Below are positions 25,884-42,019 of a stretch of 64,000 nucleotides of DNA, piece after piece; the first letter of the stretch is position 1; each line of letters begins with the position of its first letter. The translations under genes were made by a program, and so were the position numbers. This stretch comes from an uncultured Oscillospiraceae bacterium. GTDB lineage: Bacteria; Bacillota; Clostridia; Oscillospirales; Oscillospiraceae. The stretch covers positions 62,001 through 126,000 of the forward strand of contig CAKTOF010000002.1 of assembly GCA_934589675.1 (NCBI GenBank), read 5' to 3'. The notes beneath the pieces are model-generated. The model was given only the letters and a program-made list of their open reading frames with translations. It searched no databases and had not been told where the DNA came from.

Positions 25884-27965
25884 TTACGCCTGCTTGCCGC
25901 GCTTGGCGATGATCTCCTCCTGGAGGCTCTTCGGCAGCTCGATGTAGTGGCTGGGCTCCATCGAATACTGGCCGCGGCCCTGCGTCTTGGAGCGGAGGTC
26001 CGTCGCGTAGCCGAACATCTCGCTGAGCGGGACGTTGGCGTCGATCTGGCTGGTGCCGTTGTGGCTGTTCATGCCGAGGATGTTGCCGCGGCGGGCGGAG
26101 ATGTCGCCGATGACGTCGCCCATATATTCCTCAGGAACAATGACGGCGACCTTCATGATCGGCTCGAGGATGACCGGCTGCGCCTTGCGGCAGGCCTCCT
26201 TGAAGGCCATGGAGCCGGCGATCTTGAACGCCATCTCAGAGGAGTCGACCTCGTGATAGGAGCCGTCGTAGAGCGTGACCTTCACGTCGACGACCGGATA
26301 ACCGGCGAGCACGCCGGCCGCCATTGCGCCCTGAATACCGGCGTCGACCGACGGGATATACTCCTTCGGGACGGCGCCGCCGACAACGGCGTTGACGAAC
26401 TCGTAGCCCTTGCCGGACTCGTTCGGCTCGACAATGATCTTGACGTGGCCGTACTGGCCCTTGCCGCCGGACTGACGAGCATACTTCGTATCCTGGTCGA
26501 CCTTCTTGCGGATGGTCTCCTTGTAGGCGACCTGCGGGGCGCCGACGTTGGCCTCGACCTTGAACTCACGCAGGAGGCGGTCGACGATGATCTCCAGATG
26601 GAGCTCGCCCATGCCCGCAATGATGGTCTGACCGGTCTCGTCGTCGGTGTAGGTCTTGAACGTCGGATCCTCTTCGGCCAGCTTGGCGAGGGCGATGCCC
26701 ATCTTCTCCTGACCGGCCTTCGTCTTCGGCTCGATGGCGACGCGGATGACCGGCTCCGGGAACTCCATGGACTCGAGGATGACCGGATGATCCGGATCGC
26801 AGAGCGTGTCGCCCGTCGTGGTGTTCTTCAGGCCGACGGCGGCAGCGATGTCGCCGGAGTAGACCTTCTCGATGTCCTCGCGGTGGTTGGCGTGCATCTG
26901 CAGGATGCGGCCGATGCGCTCACGGTTATTCTTCGTGGCGTTGAGGACAGTCGCGCCGGCGTCGAGCGTGCCGGAATAGACACGGAAGAAGCACAGCTTG
27001 CCGACAAACGGGTCGGTCGCGATCTTGAACGCGAGCGCGGAGAACGGCGCGTTGTCGTCGGACGGGCGCTCCGTCTCCTCGCCGGTGTCGGGGTCGACGC
27101 CCTTGATGTGCGGGATGTCGAGCGGGCTCGGCATGAAGTCGACGACCGCGTCGAGCATCTCCTGGACGCCCTTGTTCTTGTAGGACGAGCCGCAGGTCAC
27201 CGGGACCATGCGGTTTGCGATGGTCGCCTTGCGGATGGCGGCCTTGATCTTGTCCTCGGGGATCTCTTCGCCCTCGAGGTACATCATCATGATCTCCTCG
27301 TCCTCGTCGGCGACGGAGTTGAGGAGCTTGTCCCGGTACTCGGCGGCGAGGTCGGCGAGATCCTCCGGGATCTCCTCCTCGTCGATGTCCTTGCCGAGGT
27401 CGTCAAGGAAGACATACGCCTTCATCTTGATGAGGTCGACAACGCCCTTGAAGTCGGCTTCCTTGCCGATCGGGAGCTGGATCGGGACGGCGTTGCACTT
27501 CAGGCGGTCGTGCATCATGTCGAGCACGTTGTAGAAGTCGGCGCCGAGGATGTCCATCTTGTTGACGTACACCATGCGCGGGACCTGATACTGCTCGGCC
27601 TGACGCCAGACCGTCTCGGTCTGCGGCTCGACGCCGCCCTTGGCGCAGAGCACGGTGACCGAGCCGTCGAGCACGCGCAGGGAGCGCTCGACCTCGACCG
27701 TGAAGTCGACGTGGCCCGGGGTGTCGATGATGTTGATGCGCTTACCCTTCCAGAAGCACGTCGTCGCGGCAGACGTAATGGTGATGCCGCGCTCCTGCTC
27801 CTGCGCCATCCAGTCCATGGTGGCGTTGCCCTCGTGGGTCTCGCCGATCTTGTAGGTACGGCCGGTGTAGAACAGGATGCGCTCTGTCGTGGTGGTCTTG
27901 CCGGCATCGATGTGCGCCATGATGCCGATGTTTCTGGTGTTTTCCAGGGAATACTGTCTAGGCAT
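25884..27965 (-). CDS. fusA: Elongation factor G
   Basis: 693 residues, normal length. GTPase motifs AHIDAGKTTTTERIL, RGITITSAATT, DTPGHVDFTVEV and NKMDILGADF are in the first domain; GQYGHVKI (domain IV) and the C-terminal MFGYATDLRSKTQGRGQYSM are typical of EF-G1. It drives ribosome translocation. It follows rpsG by 18 bases. Confidence 0.99.
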   Translation of the reverse strand: MPRQYSLENTRNIGIMAHIDAGKTTTTERILFYTGRTYKIGETHEGNATMDWMAQEQERGITITSAATTCFWKGKRINIIDTPGHVDFTVEVERSLRVLDGSVTVLCAKGGVEPQTETVWRQAEQYQVPRMVYVNKMDILGADFYNVLDMMHDRLKCNAVPIQLPIGKEADFKGVVDLIKMKAYVFLDDLGKDIDEEEIPEDLADLAAEYRDKLLNSVADEDEEIMMMYLEGEEIPEDKIKAAIRKATIANRMVPVTCGSSYKNKGVQEMLDAVVDFMPSPLDIPHIKGVDPDTGEETERPSDDNAPFSALAFKIATDPFVGKLCFFRVYSGTLDAGATVLNATKNNRERIGRILQMHANHREDIEKVYSGDIAAAVGLKNTTTGDTLCDPDHPVILESMEFPEPVIRVAIEPKTKAGQEKMGIALAKLAEEDPTFKTYTDDETGQTIIAGMGELHLEIIVDRLLREFKVEANVGAPQVAYKETIRKKVDQDTKYARQSGGKGQYGHVKIIVEPNESGKGYEFVNAVVGGAVPKEYIPSVDAGIQGAMAAGVLAGYPVVDVKVTLYDGSYHEVDSSEMAFKIAGSMAFKEACRKAQPVILEPIMKVAVIVPEEYMGDVIGDISARRGNILGMNSHNGTSQIDANVPLSEMFGYATDLRSKTQGRGQYSMEPSHYIELPKSLQEEIIAKRGKQA

Positions 27966-27983
27966 TCTATGATCCTCCGTCGC

Positions 27984-28454
27984 TTACCAGCGGAAGTGAG
28001 AGAACGCCTTGTTGGCCTCAGCCATCTTGTGCGTATCCTCACGCTTCTTCACGGCAGAGCCTGTGCCGTTGCAGGCGTCCATGATCTCGGCGGCAAGGCG
28101 CTCTTTCATGGTCTTCTCACTGCGGGCGCGGCTGTAGTTCGTCAGCCAGCGCAGGCCGAGCGTCTGACGGCGCTCCGGGCGGACCTCAATCGGCACCTGA
28201 TACGTGGCGCCGCCGACACGGCGGGACTTGACCTCCAGCGACGGCATGATGTTCTCCATCGCCTGCTGGAACGCGTCGAGCCCGGTCTTGCCGGTTTTTT
28301 CTTCAATGATCTCGAAAGCACCGTAGACGACTTTCTGGGCCACGCCCTTTTTGCCGTCAAGCATGATGCTGTTGATCAGCTTGGTAACCAGAACGGAATT
28401 ATAGATCGGATCCGGGAGGATCTCTCTCTTGGGTACATTACCTCTTCTGGGCAC
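27984..28454 (-). CDS. rpsG: 30S ribosomal protein S7
   Basis: 156 residues from a GTG at 28454 with AAGGAGGG upstream; this gives the standard N-terminus PRRGNVPKREILPDP. KLINSIMLDGKKGVAQ and GGATYQVPIEVRPERRQTLGLRWL are S7 signatures. It binds 16S rRNA in the small-subunit head. Confidence 0.98.
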   Translation of the reverse strand: MPRRGNVPKREILPDPIYNSVLVTKLINSIMLDGKKGVAQKVVYGAFEIIEEKTGKTGLDAFQQAMENIMPSLEVKSRRVGGATYQVPIEVRPERRQTLGLRWLTNYSRARSEKTMKERLAAEIMDACNGTGSAVKKREDTHKMAEANKAFSHFRW

Positions 28455-28607
28455 TTCGCTTCCCTCCTTCAAATTAAGAATTCATAGGTACTCAGAAGCA
28501 CATTTTCTTCTGATGGCGCCCTGCCGAGGTCATTATCTATGATAAATCCTCAGCAAGGCCGTTGCCTTGCGATAAGGCGGTAGTGTGTCGCGTTTTTAGA
28601 AGAAGGC

Positions 28608-29033
28608 TTACTTCTTCTTGCCGGCCTTCGGTCTCTTCGCGCCATACTTGGAGCGGCTCTGCATACGGCCGTTCACGCCCTGGGTATCGAGCGTACCGCG
28701 GATGATATGGTAGCGCACGCCAGGAAGGTCCTTGACACGGCCGCCGCGGATCAGGACGACAGAGTGCTCCTGAAGGTTGTGGCCGACGCCCGGGATATAG
28801 GCGGAGACTTCGTAGCCATTCGTCAGACGGACACGGGCGATCTTACGAAGAGCGGAGTTCGGCTTCTTCGGGGTAGACGTACGGACCGCGGTGCACACGC
28901 CGCGCTTCTGCGGAGAAGACAGGTCGGTGGTGCGGTTCTTGATGGTGTTCATCCCCTTCTGGAGAGCCGGAGACGCGGACTTGTAAGTTGCCTGCTGTCT
29001 GCCCTTTCTGACAAGCTGGTTAAAAGTAGGCAT
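28608..29033 (-). CDS. rpsL: 30S ribosomal protein S12
   Basis: 141 residues. Starts PTFNQLVRKGRQ and carries TPKKPNSALRK and GGRVKDLPGVRYH, with the two lysines whose change gives streptomycin resistance in other bacteria both unchanged. The C-terminus GAKRPKAGKKK is normal. It sits in the decoding centre. Confidence 0.98.
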   Translation of the reverse strand: MPTFNQLVRKGRQQATYKSASPALQKGMNTIKNRTTDLSSPQKRGVCTAVRTSTPKKPNSALRKIARVRLTNGYEVSAYIPGVGHNLQEHSVVLIRGGRVKDLPGVRYHIIRGTLDTQGVNGRMQSRSKYGAKRPKAGKKK

Positions 29034-29123
29034 GGTGTTCCTCCTTTCTCAAATGTTGCTGCATTGCAGCTGTTATCTTACCCGGAATCATGAAAAATAT
29101 TCCGAAAAGACCAAAATGATGTC

Positions 29124-29366
29124 TTAGCGCAGGATGCCGGCCGCCGCGGCGCCGACTTCGATGCCGCAGGCGTGGCCGAGTTCGGCCATCGTGGGCGCCC
29201 ATTCGACCTCGACGCCCGCTTCCCGGCATTGGGCCGCGATGGGCGAGGTGATGCGCTCTTCTGCATTTTCCGCCAGAAAGACCTTGCTGCACGATCCCTC
29301 GCGGAGGGCGCGGCGCAGCTGCTTGATCCCAACGATCTTGGCGGCGCTCTTCAATTCTGACAGCAT
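29124..29366 (-). CDS. L7Ae/YbxF-type RNA-binding protein
   Basis: 80 residues from the ATG at 29366 with GGAGG upstream. LKSAAKIVGIKQLRRALREG, then VFLAENAEERITSPI and VEWAPTMAELGHACGIEVGAAAAGIL match the short L7Ae-like proteins (YbxF/YlxQ group) that bind kink-turn RNA. In Firmicutes this gene stands between rpoC and rpsL, as here. It has its own promoter in the short gap after rpoC. Confidence 0.93.
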   Translation of the reverse strand: MLSELKSAAKIVGIKQLRRALREGSCSKVFLAENAEERITSPIAAQCREAGVEVEWAPTMAELGHACGIEVGAAAAGILR

Positions 29367-29403
29367 GAGTGAGCCTCCAATTCGCGTAATCTCACGAATT
29401 ACA

Positions 29404-29432
29404 ATTATAGCAGAGCCCCTCCGATCCGTCAA
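29404..29432 (-). promoter_or_regulatory. Promoter of the L7Ae-rpsL-rpsG operon, embedded in a hairpin
   Basis: On the minus strand TTGACG and TATAAT are 17 bases apart. The -35 box straddles the loop and one arm base of a 14-bp perfect hairpin at 29415-29447, and the spacer is the other arm. Confidence 0.65.
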
Positions 29433-29447
29433 GCGGATCGGAGGGGC
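29415..29447. repeat. Perfect inverted repeat between rpoC and the L7Ae-like gene
   Basis: Stem GCCCCTCCGATCCG / CGGATCGGAGGGGC with a 5-base loop, 26 bases past the rpoC stop. There is no T-run after it on the minus strand, so it is not a standard terminator; it may pause or stabilise the rpoBC transcript 3' end. Confidence 0.75.
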
Positions 29448-29472
29448 CAAATTGTAAATTTTCCGGTAAAAA

Positions 29473-33330
<3,858 letters not shown>

Positions 33331-33345
33331 GGTATCGCCTCCTCC

Positions 33346-37101
<3,756 letters not shown>

Positions 37102-37276
37102 GAATCACTGCCTTTCTTTATCCGGGAGCCGCGGCGCTGCTCGCGACACGCCCGGTAGCGTTGCTTGTTTGTTTCCTTCTCCACTTGCCGCAGCGCGCCA
37201 TCCGTGGTAAGATAAGACCATCCAGAAACGATGCTGGAGCGGTATGGGCATCTGCGGGCGTGGCAATGGGACTACT

Positions 37277-37305
37277 ATGGTATCATGTCAAGCGGCAGAT
37301 GTCAA
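37277..37305 (-). promoter_or_regulatory. Promoter of rpoBC
   Basis: On the minus strand TTGACA and TACCAT are separated by 17 bases. A second TTGACA lies within the spacer (37287-37292). The leader to rpoB is about 170 bases. Confidence 0.65.
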
Positions 37306-37451
37306 TCTTTTTTATGGAAATATACACAAATTTCAGCACGCCGATTTGGGCGTGTTTTTTGTTTGCTGTGAGTTGCGTGGCCGGATGGAGAAGCGTAGGG
37401 CGGGATGACCCCATCCCGCCGGAGGTGCGCGGTGAAACAGAAGGACGCGCC

Positions 37452-37622
37452 AAAGCCTCCCTTGTGTAAAGGGAGGTGGCTCGCCGTCAGGCGAGACGGA
37501 GGGATTGTAGGGCGGAGGGTTTGCTAAAGGGCTCGTTCTGACGTTGGTCTTTTGCTTCACCCAACCTTACAATTCCCCAGTCGGCTCCGCCGACAGCCCC
37601 CTTTACACAAGGGGGCTGTTTT
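37452..37622. repeat. MITE-like intergenic inverted-repeat element
   Basis: The left end AGCCTCCCTTGTGTAAAGGG and the right end CCCCCTTTACACAAGGGGG are inverted copies of each other. Each end folds on itself, and inner short palindromes follow (GGCTCGCCGTCAGGCGAG on the left, GTCGGCTCCGCCGAC on the right). No transposase is inside. The design is that of a small non-autonomous mobile element or a repeated intergenic module common in gut Clostridia. The rest of 37306-37681 holds only a short hairpin with a T-run at 37337-37360 and no gene. Confidence 0.6.
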
Positions 37623-37681
37623 GAGGAAGACGCGTACTGCAATCGGCGCGGTACAGACGCGGCGGCGCAGTCGCGGGGCAC

Positions 37682-37720
37682 AAAAAACGCCGCCGCAGGA
37701 GCCCATGCTCCCGCGGCGGC
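37682..37720 (-). terminator. Terminator of the beta-helix gene
   Basis: Stem GCCGCCGC(A)GGAGC / GCTCCCGCGGCGGC with six A on its left, just beyond the stop at 37739. Confidence 0.88.
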
Positions 37721-37738
37721 CATTATTATATAGTATCC

Positions 37739-39691
37739 TCACTCCACCACAAGCTCAATGATCCCGCGGTACGTCCCCGGCGCGATCGCCTTTGCGCGGC
37801 CGCCGACCTTCATGGTGAGCGTCTTGCCCTCGGGCGCCCTGACTTCGCAGCCCTCGCCGATCGTCAGGCGCGTCAGATAGCTTCTGCCCGTGACGGTCCA
37901 CACCGCGCCGTTTTTCAGCTCGACGATGGCGCCGTTGTTCACCGGGCGCGTCACGGCGACGTCCACGTCGCCGAGGTACTCCGGGTTTGTGTAGTAAATG
38001 CCGTAGCCGATCGGCTTATACTTCTTCTTGTCCGACACGTCGCGGATGAACACGCCCGTCTCATATGTGAGCGGGACCATGTACTGCACCGGGATCTTGC
38101 CGAAGAGCAGGTCGTGATCGACGATCGTGACGAGCTTGTGCCCCGTCTCGTCCGTGCAGAAGCGATTGCCCTGCTTGTCCTCCGCCACATAATACGACAC
38201 ATGGCGGTGGGAATACGTGCCGGACGAGATGACGCCGGTCACGTCTGCTGCGTCAAACGTCAGCACAAGATTCTGCGGCTTGCGGCGCGTATTGTAGAAG
38301 TCGCCCGCGAGCGTCATGTTCTTGAACTCACAGCGCGCGTTCTCCTTCGCGTCCGCGTCGGCGAGGTCGTGCGACTTGTCCTTTTCGATCTTTCCGGTGA
38401 ACTCCGCGCACGGCGCCCAGCACGGGTCGTGCAGGCGGCCGCCCATGCCCGGATCGTCCGACTGCATGAGGTGGACGATGCGCGGCGCCGTGACCGTCAC
38501 GCCATCGCAGCGGATGGTGGGATTGTTGATGCGGTCGTCGCTCTTGATCATAAACGCCGTGTCGCCGGCCTCGATGACCGTCGTGGGATAGAAATCCCAG
38601 ATGCCCTCAGCCTTGTGGTGCCACATGCCGCCGAAGCGGCCCGCGCGGACGACGGTCGGCCGCTCCGGGACGGATGCGAAGCTGCCGCCGAGCTCTTTTT
38701 TGAGCAGCGCGAGCGGCTTTTTCTTCTTCTCAAGCAGCTTCTGCGAGCTCGGGCCGACGATGATGTGCTTCTGCGACCCGCCGGCGGCAAAGCCGGCGTC
38801 CGGCACGTCGATGTGCACGCCGAGAAACAGCGAGTGCGTTGAATTCAAGATGTACGCGCCGTAGCCGCTGGCATACTTGCTGTCTTTGGAAATGACGGCG
38901 TCCGTGTTGATGATGTTGTGGTATGCATTTTCGCAGAAATCGACGCTCAGCACGCCCCAGCCGTTCGATTCGACCTTACAATTATAATAGGTCGTCACGG
39001 ACTGGTCGAGCACGTTCGTCGAGCGCAGCGTTCCGTGCAGGCCGAGCACCCACGGGACCTCCGTGAGGTGCGGGAATTTCGTGAAATAGCCCTCGTTCGT
39101 GTCGCCGTGGCAGTCGATATGGCTGTCGCGGATGAGCACCTTGGAGTCGCCGGCCGTGATGATGCCGGTCGAGATGCAGCCGTGCGTGTGGATGTCGACG
39201 TCCTCGATGACGACCTCTGCCCGGTTGCCGGTCGTGATGGCCGCGCCGTAGGCCTCGAAATCGTCGCCGCCGCGGCCCTCGACGTCAAATTTTGTCCCGC
39301 GGATGCGAAACTCGCCGTTGTTGACTGCGATGCCGTTGTACCGGTCGCCATGGATGGCGACCGTGCCGCCGGTCACGGCGTGCGGCTCGACCGCAGCGCC
39401 GACAATGCCGCTGAGCGCCGAGCGCTCCGGCCGGACGCCCGCTTCGTCGGCAAAAACAACGCAGCGGTACTCATTCTTGAAATCCGAAAACTGCCCGACG
39501 CGCTCTAAAACCTCCAGCACGATCCTCCCCGTATATGTCCCGGGCTTTGCGTCTGTCGTCACGCCGTCTACCGTCATGACAAGGCTCTTCCCCTCCGGCG
39601 CGCTGAGCGACGCGCCCGGCGCGATCGTCAGCTCTTCAAGCTCCGTGCGCGCCTCCACACACCAGGCGCCGCTTTCCACTGTCTTTTTCAC
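37739..39691 (-). CDS. Right-handed beta-helix protein with duplicated terminal modules
   Basis: 650 residues from a GTG with AAGGAGGAAA upstream. No signal peptide or membrane segment is visible. The middle (about 100-330) has the periodic pattern of a right-handed parallel beta-helix: GGTVAIHGD, NNGEFRIRGTKFDVEG, NRAEVVIEDVDIHTHG, DSKVLIRDSHIDCHGD. A ~45-residue module occurs twice, at residues ~20-65 (LTIAPGASLSAPEGKSL, ending KPGTYTGRIVLEV) and at the C-terminus (LTIGEGCEVRAPEGKTL, ending APGTYRGIIELVV). Beta-helix folds suit polysaccharide enzymes or adhesins, but none of these is indicated. It is divergent from a MaoC-like gene. Function unknown. Confidence 0.7.
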   Translation of the reverse strand: MKKTVESGAWCVEARTELEELTIAPGASLSAPEGKSLVMTVDGVTTDAKPGTYTGRIVLEVLERVGQFSDFKNEYRCVVFADEAGVRPERSALSGIVGAAVEPHAVTGGTVAIHGDRYNGIAVNNGEFRIRGTKFDVEGRGGDDFEAYGAAITTGNRAEVVIEDVDIHTHGCISTGIITAGDSKVLIRDSHIDCHGDTNEGYFTKFPHLTEVPWVLGLHGTLRSTNVLDQSVTTYYNCKVESNGWGVLSVDFCENAYHNIINTDAVISKDSKYASGYGAYILNSTHSLFLGVHIDVPDAGFAAGGSQKHIIVGPSSQKLLEKKKKPLALLKKELGGSFASVPERPTVVRAGRFGGMWHHKAEGIWDFYPTTVIEAGDTAFMIKSDDRINNPTIRCDGVTVTAPRIVHLMQSDDPGMGGRLHDPCWAPCAEFTGKIEKDKSHDLADADAKENARCEFKNMTLAGDFYNTRRKPQNLVLTFDAADVTGVISSGTYSHRHVSYYVAEDKQGNRFCTDETGHKLVTIVDHDLLFGKIPVQYMVPLTYETGVFIRDVSDKKKYKPIGYGIYYTNPEYLGDVDVAVTRPVNNGAIVELKNGAVWTVTGRSYLTRLTIGEGCEVRAPEGKTLTMKVGGRAKAIAPGTYRGIIELVVE

Positions 39692-39849
39692 GGTTTCCTT
39701 CCTCCTTCAAAATGAGGTTTGCTTCCGCTATCGTATCACAGATTCTCTTTTCATGCAAATATTCCTTGTACTTATTCCTTATATGTATGGGATTTTCCGC
39801 TTCGCTTCTGGTATAATTTGCACAGAAATCAAAATAAGGAGGATCTTCC

Positions 39850-41244
39850 ATGGGCACCTATCTGACCTGCTACCCCGGCGTTTACACCGAGCGCGAGCGC
39901 AAGGCGCTCGCCGAGTTTGCCGCCACTTCGCGCGCCATCGCCGAGCGCGGCCCTGTCGACGTCTCCCGCCTCATCTCCGGCGGCTACCCGGAGGGGACGC
40001 CCGGCATCCCCAAGTGCGCGCATGTGAGCGAAGCGCTCGTGCGCTACTACAACGAAAAGTACCTGCCCGACCAGAAGCTCTACAATGACGATGCGTATGC
40101 CAAGGCCGCGGGCTACCGCGGGATGCTCGCGCTGCCGACGCTCGTGGCGTATGAGCACCTCCTGCAGATCGCCGTCCCGCCCGCCGCGCGCGACGAATTC
40201 ATCGCCTCGAATCTCTGGCGCAAGGTCACAAACGTCGCGCCCATCTTCGTCGGCGACACGGTCTGGTTCGTCGTCGACTACCTGAACTTCAAGGACCTCA
40301 CGCCCGCCTCCGGCAGCATCTACCGCACGATCTCCATCGCCTGCGGCGGCAGCATGTACAACCAGAGCGGCCAGCTCGTCAGCCGGATGGACATGAAGTG
40401 GTACGAAAACCTGCGCACATACGCCGGCGACGCGCCCGAGATCGCCTCGCCGTTCGTTCTCGTCGACTGGCAGTCGCGGCCGGATCATTATTACACAGAC
40501 GAAGACTGGGCCAGGATGCAGTCCATCTGGGCAAACGAGTATGACCGCGGCGCGGAAGTCCTCTACTGGGACGACGTTGCCGTCGGCGACGAGCCGGCCT
40601 GGACGCTCGACGGCCCGTTCGACGACACACCGAACCCGACCGACCCGTGGGGCCCCGGCTGCGGCGGCTCTCGCTCGCTGCGCCGCGAGTACACCGATCC
40701 CGAGATTTTCAAAACGATGATCCGCAACCCGCAAGACGGCATCTACCGTCTCCCGTCGCGCCGCGCGTCGTTCCCCGACATCCCGGACGAGCTCGGCACG
40801 GTCTTCAGCGCCGGCAGCGGCTTCGGCGAGTGGTCGTTCGCCGCGAGCGACGACCCCGCAAGCCCGCCGCCCCCGCGCGCCATCCTCATCAATTTCTTCG
40901 GCCGCGACGTGGCGCTGCGCCACATTATGAACTACATCGGCGAGCATGGCAAGCTGCTCGACATCTCGTGGGGCATCATGAACTGCCCGATGTTCGCCGC
41001 AAAGGGCTATGACTTCCCCGAGGATCCCGACATTCCGCGCTTCCTCGACGTTCTGCCCGACAAGCGCGGCATCATCCAGACGCACGGCCTCGAGCGCGAC
41101 GCGATGATCGTCAAGTCCCGCGTATTCGAAAAAGGCGTCGAGTGCGGGCAGCACTATGTCCGCCTGGCGTGGTGGATCGAGACGATCGACGGCCAGATCT
41201 TTGAGTCCGGCCACGCGACCGTCGCCCTGCCGGCAAAGGAATAA
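39850..41244 (+). CDS. MaoC-like double-hotdog protein
   Basis: 464 residues, ATAAGGAGG before the ATG. The N-terminal part has YNDDAYAKAAGYRGMLALPTL, a MaoC/FAS1-dehydratase-type segment, and VGDTVWFVVDYLNF. The second half repeats the theme with VAVGDEPAWTLDG, NFFGRDVALRHIMNYIGEHG and FEKGVECGQHYVRLAWWIET. Tandem hotdog domains of this size occur in enoyl-CoA hydratase 2 and mesaconyl-CoA hydratase-like enzymes. The classic D-x-N-P-x-H hydratase motif is not clear, so it may be a non-hydratase member. No CoA ligase or thiolase is nearby. Confidence 0.7.
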   Translation: MGTYLTCYPGVYTERERKALAEFAATSRAIAERGPVDVSRLISGGYPEGTPGIPKCAHVSEALVRYYNEKYLPDQKLYNDDAYAKAAGYRGMLALPTLVAYEHLLQIAVPPAARDEFIASNLWRKVTNVAPIFVGDTVWFVVDYLNFKDLTPASGSIYRTISIACGGSMYNQSGQLVSRMDMKWYENLRTYAGDAPEIASPFVLVDWQSRPDHYYTDEDWARMQSIWANEYDRGAEVLYWDDVAVGDEPAWTLDGPFDDTPNPTDPWGPGCGGSRSLRREYTDPEIFKTMIRNPQDGIYRLPSRRASFPDIPDELGTVFSAGSGFGEWSFAASDDPASPPPPRAILINFFGRDVALRHIMNYIGEHGKLLDISWGIMNCPMFAAKGYDFPEDPDIPRFLDVLPDKRGIIQTHGLERDAMIVKSRVFEKGVECGQHYVRLAWWIETIDGQIFESGHATVALPAKE

Positions 41245-41253
41245 GCCTTCCCC

Positions 41254-41290
41254 ATCCCGGCGCGGCCCCTGCCGCGCCGGGATTTTTTCA
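41254..41290 (+). terminator. Terminator after the MaoC-like gene
   Basis: Stem ATCCCGGCGCGGC / GCCGCGCCGGGAT followed by TTTTTC. Confidence 0.92.
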
Positions 41291-41312
41291 AGTTATGAAC
41301 AATTTATGAATT

Positions 41313-41339
41313 TTAGCACTCTCCACTTGACAGTGCTAA
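41313..41339. promoter_or_regulatory. CIRCE operator (HrcA site)
   Basis: TTAGCACTC, nine bases, then CAGTGCTAA: the CIRCE inverted repeat with a single mismatch in the second arm. It overlaps the -35 box of the hsp20 promoter, so HrcA binding would block transcription until heat shock. Confidence 0.9.
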
Positions 41340-41354
41340 AAAGCGTGTTATAAT
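41327..41354 (+). promoter_or_regulatory. Promoter of hsp20
   Basis: TTGACA and TATAAT, both consensus, separated by 16 bases. The -35 lies inside CIRCE. A leader of about 130 bases runs to the start codon. Confidence 0.85.
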
Positions 41355-41492
41355 GAAGACGTTTTTAAGAGAGGGGCTTGAAAGAGACCTCCTGAAGGAC
41401 AAAATTGAATTGTCAACAATGGCAGCAGAAGTTCGTGAGCCCGCGGCTTGCAGCCTTCAAGGCCCCGAAAACACGAAATGGAGGAATGACTT

Positions 41493-41936
41493 ATGTTGCC
41501 CAGCATTTTTGGTGAAAATCTTTTTGATGACTTCTTCTCTGATCCGTTCACGATGATGGTTCCGTCCGGCCGCGACCCGCTGTTCGGCAAGCACGCCAAG
41601 AACCTGATGAAGACCGACGTCCGCGAGACGGAGGACTCCTATGAGCTCGACGTCGACCTGCCGGGCTTCAAGAAGGACGAGGTCACCGTCGACCTGCAAA
41701 ACGGCTACCTGACCATCAGCGCCGCAAAGGGGCTTGACAAGGACGAGCAGGACAAGAAGGGCAAGTACATCCGTCAGGAGCGCTACGCCGGCTCCTGCAC
41801 GCGCAGCTTCTACGTCGGAACCGGCATCGAGCCGGAGCAGATCAGCGCCCGCTTCGAGGACGGCATCCTGCGCCTGAGCGTGCCGAAGGACGGCAAAAAG
41901 CTTCTGCCCAAGAGCACGAGCGTGTCCATCGAGTAA
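41493..41936 (+). CDS. Hsp20/alpha-crystallin small heat-shock protein
   Basis: 147 residues; GGAGG precedes the ATG. The alpha-crystallin domain spans residues ~40-135 (VRETEDSYELDVDLPGFKKDEV, GYLTISAAK, RFEDGILRLSVPK). The C-terminal tail ends in a short hydrophobic V-S-I element like the I-x-I/V clamp. It holds unfolding proteins for refolding by other chaperones. The CIRCE-controlled promoter fits. It is alone in its unit. Confidence 0.95.
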   Translation: MLPSIFGENLFDDFFSDPFTMMVPSGRDPLFGKHAKNLMKTDVRETEDSYELDVDLPGFKKDEVTVDLQNGYLTISAAKGLDKDEQDKKGKYIRQERYAGSCTRSFYVGTGIEPEQISARFEDGILRLSVPKDGKKLLPKSTSVSIE

Positions 41937-41947
41937 TCCCATTTTCT

Positions 41948-41984
41948 GCGCCGCCCGCGTGATGCGGGCGGCGCGCCTTTTTCC
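41948..41984 (+). terminator. Terminator after hsp20
   Basis: Stem GCGCCGCCCGC / GCGGGCGGCGC followed by a T-rich tail. Confidence 0.9.
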
Positions 41985-42019
41985 CTCGTTTTCTGAAAAC
42001 TGAAAGGAGGAATCTCGCT

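Noticed and set aside
25947..28487. Long plus-strand frame opposite fusA and rpsG
   Set aside because: It is antisense to essential, fully conserved genes, with the same artefact composition.
41353..41556. Small frame in the hsp20 leader
   Set aside because: It starts inside the -10 box region and overlaps the hsp20 start with no ribosome site; better read as untranslated leader.
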